Positions 1-6,245 of a DNA stretch of 7,325 nt are shown piece after piece. The DNA comes from Candidatus Dormiibacterota bacterium (lineage in GTDB: Bacteria > Chloroflexota > Dormibacteria > Aeolococcales > Aeolococcaceae): the NCBI GenBank assembly GCA_027451645.1, contig DAIDIX010000049.1, forward strand, positions 2,600-9,924, written 5' to 3'. The notes under the pieces are model-generated. The model saw only the letters and a program-made list of their open reading frames with translations. It did not search any database and was not told the origin of the DNA. The position numbers were made by a program, and so were the translations under genes. Numbering within the stretch: position 1 is the stretch's first letter; each line of letters starts with the position of its first letter.

Positions 1-2098
1 CAAAGACGTTGCCATTGACAAGGGCAAGTCCGGAATAGTTGGAGACAGCGATTCTGGAGACGCCCGTGAGTTTCAGGGTGCATGTTGCGACAGCACACAC
101 CTCGACCGGGGTGGTCGACGAGGAAGTAGATCCATCTCCGAGCGAGGAGTTGCCTCCGTATCCCCAGGTCCAGACAGTGCCGTCCGCACGGAGCGCTGCA
201 GCAAAGTAGGTCCCGGCCGCAATCTGCACAATGTCATTGAGATAGCCACCCCCGCCCGTGCACGTGCATGCTCCCGCCAGTACCTCGACCGGGTATCCCT
301 CATTCGTTGTGGTGCCATTGCCGAGCTGTCCCTGGGAATTTGCTCCCCATGCCCAGACAGTCCCGTCCGCACGGAGCGCATAGCCGGAATCCGCGGTCAA
401 GGTATTGTCCGTTCCTCCGGCCACCTGGATCGCATTCATGAAGGTGTGCACGGTTGACGATGTATACACGGGTGCGTATGTCAGCGTGTCGGAAGAGGTC
501 ATGTTGCCCTCGCCGGTTGCTCCATCGAAGTTGTAGCCAGCAGCCCAGACCTGGCCGCCGGCAGTGACGATCTCGCTCGTGAATGCCCCATCAGAGGAAG
601 AGATGACGGTCCCGACCGAGGGGGCAACCGGGTAGTTGTACTGCGTGCTGGCCGGGATGGAGCCCGTGCCGAGCGCTCCTGTCCCATCGCCGCCCCAGTC
701 GAAATAGCCACCAGCAGTGGGTGCTCCGGAGGTGATGGTGATGGAGTTCGTGGTCGAGGCAGTAGGACCGCCATTCCTGAGGGCAGTCTGTCCAGTGAAC
801 ACCTGGGTGGTGGATGTGCCGGAGCTGTCCGTGACCGTGAGCGTGACCGTGTAAGAGCCTGCAGTGGTGTACGTGTGGGTCGTAGTGGAACTCGCAGTGT
901 TGACGACCGGCGAGCCATCCCCGAAGTTCCAGGAATAGTTCGCAATGGTGCCGAAATACGCTGTGGATGCAGAGGCATTGAAACTCGTTGCTGTGCCCGA
1001 GGGTTGTGGCGTGTCCGTAAAGGATGCGGTTGGTGCCTGGTCGGGAGCAATGCTGATGCCATAGCACGATCCGTTCGGAATGGCGGTCGCAGTCCCCACA
1101 GCATTGGTTGCTACCGTGATGGGGATGACGGAGGTGCTGTTCGCAACCCAGACTGTTGCTCCACTCGGCATGGCTGCATCGCCAAAGGGGGAGGTGAAGC
1201 CGGAAATGCCGGTTGTGGAGTTCGTTGCTGTTGTGATGGCATCGGTGTAGTACTTGGTGGGATGGCCGACAGCCGTGTTCTCCGAGGCGTAGACAGCAGA
1301 TCCGTCCGGCAGCATGGCAAGTCCATCCGGGTAGGCGCCCGTCATGGCAATGGGGGTGCCAGCCGTGTTCGTAGCCACCGTGATGGGAGTGACCGTGTTG
1401 GAGGAGGCATTTGCAACATAGGCAGTAGTGCCGTTTGGGGTGAAGATGATCCATTCCGGATGGCTTCCCACCGTGATGGGCGTCCCGACCGTGTTCGTTC
1501 CCAGGGTGATGGGGATGACTGTGCCGCCGGTGTAGTTTGCCACGTAGGCCTTCGTGCCATCGGGCGTGATGGCGATGTTGTAGGCTCCAGTGACCCCGGT
1601 GATGGTTGCTGTTACGGTATTCGTTGCCAGACTGATGACGGACACGGAATTGCTCGTGTAATTCGCCACATACATCGTGGTGCCATCGGGCGACATGGCA
1701 ATGGCATCAGGGCCAGTGCCTACCGTGATGGACGTTCCAGTCGTGTTTGTCCCCACGTTGATGGGAGTGACTGTTGTGCCGTTTGCCGTGCTGCCATAAT
1801 TCGCAACCCATGCGGTCTTGGCATCAATCGTGAAGGTGACAGCAATGGGAGCATTGAATCCAGTGATTGCTGTGCCAGCTGTGGGTGTTGTCGGATCGAA
1901 TGGGGTAACTGTGTTCGCACTGAAGTCTGGCACATAGGCAGCAAAATCGTTGCCGGTCCCTCCGATGCAGCATGGAGCTGCAGCAACGCTGAATCGTGGC
2001 AGGACGAGGTGGACCATGCCAAGGCACAGGGCGATCATGATGGCCACCGTACGCACGAGGTGGGCATGGAAGGGCCTGCAGAAGTGGGAGTCAGTCAT
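1..2098 (-). CDS. Secreted YVTN-propeller / PKD / RCC1-repeat mosaic protein (partial, C-terminus outside window)
   Basis: The frame is open from the ATG at 2098 to the window edge (699 codons, no stop). Residues 1-17 form a basic n-region and about 18-40 a hydrophobic stretch ending in AAA, so it is probably exported. Residues 48-340 hold seven YVTN-type blades with motifs such as YVANYTSNSVSVI and SPDGTTMYVAN. Residues 352-430 form a PKD domain (YSWNFGDGSP, then SYTVTLTVTD). Residues 458-699 carry RCC1-type repeats (GTVWAWGANSQGQLG, GTVWTWGYGGN), probably a second propeller that continues beyond the window. Such folds usually serve adhesion or carbohydrate/protein binding outside the cell; no catalytic motif is visible. 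No strong Shine-Dalgarno site precedes the ATG, which was chosen because it opens the signal peptide. The neighbouring gene at 2631-4373 has the same strand and is also exported. Domain calls are confident; the biological role is unknown. Confidence 0.88.
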   Translation of the reverse strand, partial: MTDSHFCRPFHAHLVRTVAIMIALCLGMVHLVLPRFSVAAAPCCIGGTGNDFAAYVPDFSANTVTPFDPTTPTAGTAITGFNAPIAVTFTIDAKTAWVANYGSTANGTTVTPINVGTNTTGTSITVGTGPDAIAMSPDGTTMYVANYTSNSVSVISLATNTVTATITGVTGAYNIAITPDGTKAYVANYTGGTVIPITLGTNTVGTPITVGSHPEWIIFTPNGTTAYVANASSNTVTPITVATNTAGTPIAMTGAYPDGLAMLPDGSAVYASENTAVGHPTKYYTDAITTATNSTTGISGFTSPFGDAAMPSGATVWVANSTSVIPITVATNAVGTATAIPNGSCYGISIAPDQAPTASFTDTPQPSGTATSFNASASTAYFGTIANYSWNFGDGSPVVNTASSTTTHTYTTAGSYTVTLTVTDSSGTSTTQVFTGQTALRNGGPTASTTNSITITSGAPTAGGYFDWGGDGTGALGTGSIPASTQYNYPVAPSVGTVISSSDGAFTSEIVTAGGQVWAAGYNFDGATGEGNMTSSDTLTYAPVYTSSTVHTFMNAIQVAGGTDNTLTADSGYALRADGTVWAWGANSQGQLGNGTTTNEGYPVEVLAGACTCTGGGGYLNDIVQIAAGTYFAAALRADGTVWTWGYGGNSSLGDGSTSSSTTPVEVCAVATCTLKLTGVSRIAVSNYSGLALVNGNVF
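170..379 (-). repeat. Near-identical RCC1-coding repeat units
   Basis: A 27-base segment at 170-196 recurs at 353-379 with one mismatch. Both encode the ALRADGTVW part of consecutive RCC1-type repeats. Such DNA-level similarity suggests recent duplication or gene conversion between repeat units. Confidence 0.7.
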
Positions 2099-2231
2099 TG
2101 CACACCCAGTCTTGCACAGGATGTGGCATAGCTCCAGCCTGTCTCAACTCTTTTACTGGAACCGGATGGAATCGGGACATTCTGCAGTCGCTGCATCCTG
2201 GGACTGGCCCTTCCTCACTGGCAGGGATTAT

Positions 2232-2260
2232 CTGCAATGATGCAGTTCGCTTGAGGTGTG
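2232..2260. repeat. Intergenic repeated element, copy A (with small hairpin)
   Basis: Positions 2241-2260 match 5221-5240 in 19 of 20 bases, and the core TGCAGTTCG also occurs at 4546-4554. Here the TGCAG is the 3' arm of a perfect 5-bp hairpin with CTGCA at 2232-2236 and a 4-base loop. On the minus strand the element lies about 145 bases upstream of the ATG at 2098. A GATAAT -10-like hexamer (2227-2232 on the minus strand) follows it, but there is no convincing -35 box. A regulatory role is inferred, not shown. Confidence 0.5.
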
Positions 2261-2456
2261 GCTACGGGTTCTGTCTGGAGATGTGTGTCACATAAAGCAC
2301 AAGAACTGAAAATGAGCAGTTTCTTATTCCAGTCTCGGTTGGTCGATTTTGCACTGCCTTTCGAAGACCTGATCTTTTCGCGGAATCCTCGTTCCCCAAG
2401 AGAGTGTCAATTGAAGCAAAACGTTCCAAATCCAGATGGTCATGAGAGCTGCGAGC

Positions 2457-2537
2457 TTAGGAGCAGCAGGAACCATGCATTTTTGTCGCATCTTCGGTTG
2501 CGGCTTGGGAATACTTTTCCTTGAGAATATCTGTCAG
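2457..2537 (-). pseudogene. arsM: Relic of arsenite methyltransferase N-terminus (ArsM-like, 26 codons)
   Basis: Reading from CTG at 2537, 26 codons encode a peptide containing TDILKEKYSQAA, then GSCCS, then a TAA stop at 2457-2459. From memory of the family, ArsM proteins begin with a D-I-V-R-E-K-Y-x-x-A-A helix followed after about ten residues by an SCCG motif that helps bind As(III). An AAGGAG Shine-Dalgarno sequence sits exactly 6 bases upstream (2544-2549), which suggests the CTG was once an ATG. After the stop the same frame stays open for a while, but I see no ArsM landmarks such as the LGCGNP or VLDLGSGGG motifs, so the methyltransferase domain is gone. The alternative is chance resemblance or a genuine small peptide; the length of the match is short. 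Confidence 0.45.
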
Positions 2538-2590
2538 ATTGATCTCCTTACCACAAAATAGCCATGCAGGCTAACGTGGGGGCACAGATT

Positions 2591-2613
2591 GCGGACCGCC
2601 ATGCGTGGTCTGC
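2591..2613 (-). terminator. Hairpin just after the stop of the minus-strand repeat protein
   Basis: GCGGACC (2591-2597) can pair with GGTCTGC (2607-2613) around a 9-base loop. In the minus-strand RNA this gives six pairs of seven, with one A-C mismatch. It begins about 17 bases past the TAG at 2631-2633. No U-run follows, so it would be a U-less terminator at best. Confidence 0.3.
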
Positions 2614-2630
2614 GCAGGAGACCCAGAACG

Positions 2631-4373
2631 CTACGCTGCTGCGACAGCGATACTCCAGCCTGCCCAGTAGGCACTGCCAGTCGCTGCAGCTGCAGAGCCG
2701 TATGGATGGATGCCACCGAACCCGTCGACTACATAGCCTCCAGTCCCATTGGAGTTCTCAACAATACTCCGTGCAATGTTCCATCCTGGCCAGTACGCAG
2801 TGCCACTAACACTTGGTGCTCCATTGAATGGATGGAGTCCGCCGAATCCATCGAGAACATACCCTTCGTCAGTGCCAGGAATCAGCGTGACTCCTGCAGC
2901 AATGTTCCATCCGGGCCAGTAGGCAGTGGTGGAGGGAGCAATTGGCATGCTGTGGCCAGAACTTGCAAAGGGATGGAGTGCTCCAAAGCCATCAAGGACA
3001 TAGCCGGCATAGCTCGATGCAGTTGAACCAGGAAGCAGTACGACTGCCTTCGCAATGCGCCAGCCTGGCCAATATCCAGATACGACAGGAGACGCAGCTG
3101 CACTGCCTGCTGCATTTGTGAAGGGATGGATACCACCGAATGCATCAAGCACGACTCCGCCCGAATTGTCGGAAAATGTTCCGATGCCAACTGCGACATC
3201 CCATCCTGGCCAGTAGGCAGTTGCGGATACTGCAGGTGCACTACCGAATGTATGGATTCCACCGTATCCGTCAAGGACGTACCCGGAGGTTCCATTGGAG
3301 TTGAGGGCAATGCCTCGAGCGATGTTCCATCCGGGCCAGTAGGCTGTTGCAGCAGCAGAAGTGGAGCTTCCGTACGGATGGATTCCGCCGTATCCGTCAA
3401 GTACGTACCCGGATGGAGCAGAAGATCCTGTTGATGCTGGGGAGAGATATGAGACTGCATGTCCCACATCATCGACCGCGATGCAGAAAGATGAGCTCGG
3501 ACAGGAGACGCCAGCAATGGAATACGGTGCATCGATTTCGTTGGGCGTTGACCAGGTGCTGCCATTGTAGCTGAAGGCAGCTCCATTACCGCCTGCTGCA
3601 ATGCACATGGAGCTCCCGGAGCAGGAAACTGTAGTCAGACCATAGTTCCCAACAGGTGCTGGTGATGTCCAGGAAGTGCCGTTGAATGCGACTGCATTCG
3701 TGCCACCGACAGCCATGCAGAATGCAGTGGTTGGACAGGATATGCCCGCAAGCTGTGTGGAGCCAGCAATGCTTGAGGGGGATGTCCAGGTTGTTCCATT
3801 CCAGGTGGTCTCCTGTGCATCGCCGACTGCGACACAGAATGTGGCCGAAGCACAGGAAATGGAAGAGAGATAGCTGGATCCTGCGATATACGACTCGGTC
3901 CAGGCTGATCCGTTAAAGAGGAGTACATTGCCGTTATATTCTGAAGCTGCACAGAAGGTGCTGCTCGGGCATGACACAGCAGTAAGAAAGCTGGAGCTGT
4001 CTGGAGTGGGGGAAGACCAGTGTGAGCCATTGTAGATGAGTGCGTACACATTTCCCACTGCGACACAGAACGTGCTGCTTGTGCAGGAGACGGATTCGAG
4101 CCCAGTGGAGTTTGATCCAGCCACGGACCATGCTGCGCCATCGAACATGTACGCTGTGCCGTTCTGGTTCACAGCCATGCAGAAGCTTGCTGTTGGACAC
4201 GATACCGAGGTAAGGCCAATGCCTGAGAGGACAATGGGGCCCTGCCATGATGCTGAAGCGGATGTGGCAGAAACCTTCGTTGGCAGGAGAGATAGCAGGA
4301 GCAGTCCAAGGATGCAGCTTGTGCGTACAATCCACGCGAGGAGTCGAGTGGGTGGAAGGCTGTGAGTGGCCAT
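2631..4373 (-). CDS. Secreted seven-blade Cys-pair propeller plus six YVLDGFGG/YWPGW repeats
   Basis: This is a 580-residue exported protein. Residues 1-36 are a signal peptide (basic start, LLLLSLL core, cleavage likely after VSA). Residues 53-310 contain seven units of about 38 residues, each with an S-C-x5-C core (SCPTASFCMAV, SCPSSTFCAA) followed by a YNGxxWS strand, which fits a seven-bladed beta-propeller with one Cys pair per blade. Residues 321-580 contain six units of 35-51 residues beginning YVLDGFGGIHPF and ending YWPGWNIARG; this half has no cysteine. The last unit reads AYWAGW and stops 10 residues later, with no membrane anchor or LPXTG. Repeats of both types occur in large extracellular proteins of actinobacteria; binding or envelope roles are assumed but the function is unknown. 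The ATG has a perfect AAGGAGG 7 bases upstream. Confidence 0.9.
   Translation of the reverse strand: MATHSLPPTRLLAWIVRTSCILGLLLLSLLPTKVSATSASASWQGPIVLSGIGLTSVSCPTASFCMAVNQNGTAYMFDGAAWSVAGSNSTGLESVSCTSSTFCVAVGNVYALIYNGSHWSSPTPDSSSFLTAVSCPSSTFCAASEYNGNVLLFNGSAWTESYIAGSSYLSSISCASATFCVAVGDAQETTWNGTTWTSPSSIAGSTQLAGISCPTTAFCMAVGGTNAVAFNGTSWTSPAPVGNYGLTTVSCSGSSMCIAAGGNGAAFSYNGSTWSTPNEIDAPYSIAGVSCPSSSFCIAVDDVGHAVSYLSPASTGSSAPSGYVLDGYGGIHPYGSSTSAAATAYWPGWNIARGIALNSNGTSGYVLDGYGGIHTFGSAPAVSATAYWPGWDVAVGIGTFSDNSGGVVLDAFGGIHPFTNAAGSAAASPVVSGYWPGWRIAKAVVLLPGSTASSYAGYVLDGFGALHPFASSGHSMPIAPSTTAYWPGWNIAAGVTLIPGTDEGYVLDGFGGLHPFNGAPSVSGTAYWPGWNIARSIVENSNGTGGYVVDGFGGIHPYGSAAAATGSAYWAGWSIAVAAA
2634..3413 (-). repeat. 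Tandem coding repeats (YVLDGFGG...YWPGW units)
   Basis: Six tandem units encode the C-terminal half of the protein. DNA similarity between units is high in places. A 23-base segment is identical at 2902-2924 and 3322-3344. The stretches 3251-3287 and 3376-3413 differ at only a few bases. This indicates expansion by duplication, and the unit number may vary between strains. Confidence 0.75.
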
Positions 4374-4380
4374 TGTGGAT

Positions 4381-4387
4381 CCTCCTT
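4381..4387 (-). promoter_or_regulatory. Ribosome binding site of the propeller/YWPGW gene
   Basis: The minus strand reads AAGGAGG with a 7-base spacer to the ATG at 4373. This is a full match to the anti-Shine-Dalgarno sequence and fixes the start codon. It lies 5 bases from the base of the leader hairpin at 4393-4426, close enough for the fold to affect access. Confidence 0.85.
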
Positions 4388-4392
4388 GAGTG

Positions 4393-4486
4393 GAAATGCG
4401 CAGCCGGCTGCCATGGCAGGCATCTCAGGATGCACCATTCAGGTTACAACTTTGGCCCGAGCCCAAAGGCTGAGCAAGCTCACGCC
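4393..4486 (-). promoter_or_regulatory. Structured 5' leader with three consecutive hairpins
   Basis: Read on the minus strand, three stems follow each other. The first (4486 to 4468) has a GGC/GCC and TGAG/CTCA stem with one bulged G and a CTTG loop. The second (4468 to 4450) is a perfect CTTTGG/CCAAAG stem with a 7-base loop. The third (4426 to 4393) is GAGATGC/GCATTTC with one G-U pair, enclosing two overlapping perfect 12-base palindromes (4400-4411 and 4408-4419). It ends next to the Shine-Dalgarno site. I do not recognise a known riboswitch consensus. A translation-controlling leader is an inference. Confidence 0.4.
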
Positions 4487-4539
4487 CGTTGAGAGAACCG
4501 CAGTGCCACAAATTCGTAAACTTCCAAAGAAGGAAACGT

Positions 4540-4554
4540 CGCATGTGCAGTTCG
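4540..4554. repeat. Intergenic repeated element, copy B
   Basis: The 15 bases CGCATGTGCAGTTCG are identical to 5215-5229 (copy C), and the 9-base core is shared with copy A. On the minus strand this copy is about 170 bases upstream of the ATG at 4373, the same orientation and a similar distance as copy A relative to its gene. Confidence 0.5.
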
Positions 4555-4563
4555 TTTGAACCA

Positions 4564-4602
4564 TTCATGCTCTTGTATCATGAAAATTGACATATAGTAT
4601 CA
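4564..4602. promoter_or_regulatory. Candidate operator of the toxin-antitoxin operon
   Basis: A 6-base inverted repeat (TTCATG at 4564-4569, CATGAA at 4579-4584) lies just upstream of the -35 box. A direct repeat GTATCA occurs at 4575-4580 and 4597-4602, spaced 22 bases, about two helical turns. An imperfect palindrome TGACATATAGTATCA (4588-4602) overlaps the -35 box. Ribbon-helix-helix antitoxins commonly repress their own promoters by binding such short repeats, so autoregulation here is likely but inferred. Confidence 0.4.
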
Positions 4603-4615
4603 AATGTAATATGCT
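4587..4615 (+). promoter_or_regulatory. Promoter of the toxin-antitoxin operon
   Basis: TTGACA at 4587-4592 is a perfect -35 box. After exactly 17 bases comes TATGCT at 4610-4615, a 4/6 match to the -10 consensus. Transcription would be expected to begin 6-7 bases later, at about 4621-4622, which is the toxin's GTG start codon itself. The message is therefore probably leaderless. Confidence 0.6.
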
Positions 4616-4621
4616 CGGTGC

Positions 4622-4906
4622 GTGAAGCCATTCAACTGGAATGACAAGAAAAACGACACAATAAAATCTGAGCGACTCGTTTCCTTTGAGGATGTGGTTA
4701 TAGCCATAAGCGAACATCGATTACTTGACGTAATTGAGCATCCCACCAGACAACGATATGGAGATCAGAAGATCTACATCATTCGAATTGAGAACTATGT
4801 CTATTTGGTTCCCTACATCGAAGATGAGCACGCTATTTATCTCAAAACAATCATTCCGAGCCGCAAGGCAACAAGAACATACCTAGGTGAAAAAAATCAT
4901 GATTGA
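4622..4906 (+). CDS. BrnT-like type II toxin (RelE-fold ribonuclease family)
   Basis: This encodes a 94-residue protein. The N-terminus (FNWNDKKN at 4-11, then LVSFEDVV at 19-26) matches the BrnT pattern F-x-W-D-x-x-K-N ... G-V-S-F-E-E. The C-terminus (KTIIPSRKATRTYL, about 75-88) matches the BrnT I-I-S-A-R-R-A-T ending. Family members are small RelE-like ribonucleases that inhibit translation and are neutralised by the antitoxin encoded just downstream. The toxin-first order and the 8-base overlap with the next gene fit brnTA-type operons. The GTG at 4622 has no Shine-Dalgarno site; the only upstream in-frame ATG (4604) is followed directly by TAA. A sampled 60-base stretch is 40% G+C against 58% in the propeller gene, suggesting a foreign origin. 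Assignment is from motif memory; nuclease activity is inferred. Confidence 0.8.
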   Translation: MKPFNWNDKKNDTIKSERLVSFEDVVIAISEHRLLDVIEHPTRQRYGDQKIYIIRIENYVYLVPYIEDEHAIYLKTIIPSRKATRTYLGEKNHD

Positions 4907-5159
4907 CTATGAATTGGAGTCTGATGAGCAAGATCTGCTGCATTCGTATGAGCACGATGAACTTGCTCAAGTGACCAATGTGGAAGAGGAGAAAGGGAAA
5001 GCCTTCGCATCTGCTAAAGTCACGCTGGAAAAGACACGTAACATCAACATACGTCTCTCAGAACATGATCTCTACAAACTGAAGGCGCTGGCCCTTGAAG
5101 AAGGTATCCCCTATCAAACGCTCGCCGCGTCAATCTTGCATAAGGCGACAAAGAGATAG
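4899..5159 (+). CDS. Ribbon-helix-helix (CopG-type) antitoxin
   Basis: This encodes 86 residues from ATG 4899. The N-terminal half is acidic (ELESDEQDLL, NVEEEKG), as expected for the part that wraps the toxin. The C-terminal half is a ribbon-helix-helix DNA-binding domain: strand INIRLSEHD, helix LYKLKALALEEG, helix IPYQTLAASILHK. This arrangement is that of CopG-type antitoxins paired with BrnT-like toxins. I chose ATG 4899 over the in-frame GTG at 4887 because AGGTGA (4885-4890) is well placed as a Shine-Dalgarno site for the ATG and would be partly consumed by the GTG start. The start lies inside the toxin gene (8-base overlap, toxin stop 4904-4906), so translation is probably coupled. 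The protein likely represses the promoter at 4587-4615. Confidence 0.82.
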   Translation: MIDYELESDEQDLLHSYEHDELAQVTNVEEEKGKAFASAKVTLEKTRNINIRLSEHDLYKLKALALEEGIPYQTLAASILHKATKR

Positions 5160-5165
5160 GTTGGA

Positions 5166-5201
5166 TTCCTGAGGAAGGCTACGGAACTGGCTTTCCAGGA
5201 A
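5166..5201 (+). terminator. Strong hairpin after the toxin-antitoxin operon
   Basis: TTCCT (5166-5170) pairs with AGGAA (5197-5201) and GGAAGGC (5173-5179) with GCTTTCC (5190-5196, one G-U pair). A 2-base bulge separates the two stems and the loop has 10 bases. It begins 7 bases after the antitoxin stop. There is no U-run, so it may be a U-less terminator or a 3'-end stabilising structure. Confidence 0.45.
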
Positions 5202-5204
5202 CTT

Positions 5205-5240
5205 GCACGTGAAGCGCATGTGCAGTTCGCTTGGGGTGTG
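5205..5240. repeat. Intergenic repeated element, copy C (with hairpin)
   Basis: GCACGTG (5205-5211) pairs with CATGTGC (5217-5223) around a 5-base loop. The 3' arm runs into the repeated element: 5215-5229 equals copy B at 4540-4554, and 5221-5240 matches copy A at 2241-2260 in 19 of 20 bases. Unlike copies A and B it has no minus-strand gene downstream. The rest of the 5160-5592 gap (433 bases) shows no convincing gene: it is stop-poor in several frames, but I recognise no protein in any of them. Confidence 0.5.
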
Positions 5241-5576
5241 ATTACTGATGTGCGGGGATGTCCAGGTGCGGCTGGATGGGGGAGCAGTGTGTTCAGGTGT
5301 GGCCATACGTGGATTGTGGCTGGAAGGCTACTGCGGTCACGGTTGCAGTCAGGGAGGGTAGTGAGATGCAACAAGCGTGCACTCATGGCAAGCAGGAATG
5401 TGCTCGATGGTCGGAAGAGGGCATACACGCAAGCGGCAAGAGCAATACTGTGCAGGATATGCACGTGGGATGTGGTGCTGTTTTCCTGAGGTGGACTTCG
5501 CTACAGTTGTGGAATGCAGGCGTTCATGTCCAGGAAGATGAAGTTGCGCAGGATTGAAAAATCTTGTGGCAACTTC

Positions 5577-5583
5577 AGGGGAG
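5577..5583 (+). promoter_or_regulatory. Ribosome binding site deciding the start of the membrane protein
   Basis: AGGGGAG is placed 9 bases before ATG 5593. It lies inside the longer open frame that begins at TTG 5554, so it argues for the shorter, 156-residue product. Confidence 0.6.
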
Positions 5584-5592
5584 CTTGCGACG

Positions 5593-6063
5593 ATGATGCA
5601 TTCTGAGACGAGGCCTGATGGAAAGGCATTCACACCAGGATGCCTCATCATTCAGGCTGGCACGTTCATTTGTATGGCTGTGGCTGCAGGAGGATTCTTC
5701 CTCCTCGTTGCGACTTCGGGAAGCAGGGCATTTACTCTTGCTGCAGTCTTTGCGCTTGTGGGGCTATGTGGCAGCTGCTTCGTAGCTGCGCTGCTCGTTG
5801 TCCGTTATCGCATACTCCACCGCAAGCGACGTGCCAGAGCTGCTCTCGTCATCGTTCAGTTGCTGGTTTTTCTTCCGTCTTTGACTTTTACTGCAATTCT
5901 GTTCATCTCTGGCTTTGGCCAGATATCACTTGCCCAGACACAGGGGCCAACGCAGGGACCGATTGCTGAATCAGCTGGTGTCTTCCTTTTGCTGATTCCC
6001 TCCCTCCTGATCATCTCATCAGCATCAATTCATATTGATACCCTGATTCGCAAAAAGGGCTAG
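5593..6063 (+). CDS. Four-helix integral membrane protein of unknown function
   Basis: This encodes 156 residues from ATG 5593. Four hydrophobic segments lie at about 18-40, 47-70, 83-106 and 128-147. Basic residues follow the second segment (RYRILHRKRRAR) and end the protein (IRKKG). By the positive-inside rule both sides are cytoplasmic, with a short outside loop between helices 3 and 4 containing the small repeat QTQGPTQGP. No catalytic or transport motif is visible, and I do not recognise the family. The frame is open upstream to a TTG at 5554, but AGGGGAG (5577-5583) is 9 bases before ATG 5593 and favours this start; the adjacent ATG 5596 is also possible. It stands alone: the next gene is convergent. 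Four-helix proteins of this size occur among bacteriocin immunity and stress proteins, but that is only a possibility. Confidence 0.75.
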   Translation: MMHSETRPDGKAFTPGCLIIQAGTFICMAVAAGGFFLLVATSGSRAFTLAAVFALVGLCGSCFVAALLVVRYRILHRKRRARAALVIVQLLVFLPSLTFTAILFISGFGQISLAQTQGPTQGPIAESAGVFLLLIPSLLIISSASIHIDTLIRKKG

Positions 6064-6245
6064 GTTCGTCATCAGCATTTCGGGAAAGAACTGGTGATAT
6101 TGCTCGTGCTGACTCATGCAGTAGCCTACGGAATTTGAAGATCCAGGACAGCTGTGTTTGGAATTCATGATCTGAACAGAAAGGTTCTTCGACGGAGCTT
6201 GTACCAGTTATAGCCGGACGTATACAGGCTTCAGTTGACATTGCC

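Noticed and set aside
591..1454. Minus-strand 287-codon frame
   Set aside because: His/Cys-rich translation in the wrong frame of the same gene; the true frame is open across the whole region.
1970..2000. Lipoprotein box at the end of the first protein's signal peptide
   Set aside because: The residues before the cysteine pair are AAP, and proline at -1 does not fit a lipobox; ordinary signal peptidase cleavage is more likely.
875..2131. Long plus-strand open frame (418 codons)
   Set aside because: It is antisense to the propeller gene. Its translation is a Gly/Arg/Cys-rich sequence with no motifs, whereas the minus strand reads clear YVTN and PKD repeats.
2485..2504. Hairpin with TTCG loop (GTCGCATC/GTTGCGGC) as a terminator
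   Set aside because: The stem has one mismatch, no U-run follows on either strand in the useful place, and it lies inside the arsM-like coding relic, so the structure may be incidental.
4540..4554. LexA/SOS box resemblance of the repeated element
   Set aside because: Only one half-site (GTTCG) is present. The CGAAC-N4-GTTCG palindrome is not formed in any of the three copies.
5114..5464. Minus-strand 116-codon frame over the antitoxin end and gap
   Set aside because: It overlaps the antitoxin, has no Shine-Dalgarno site, and its translation past the first 40 residues is Pro/Ser-rich without motifs.
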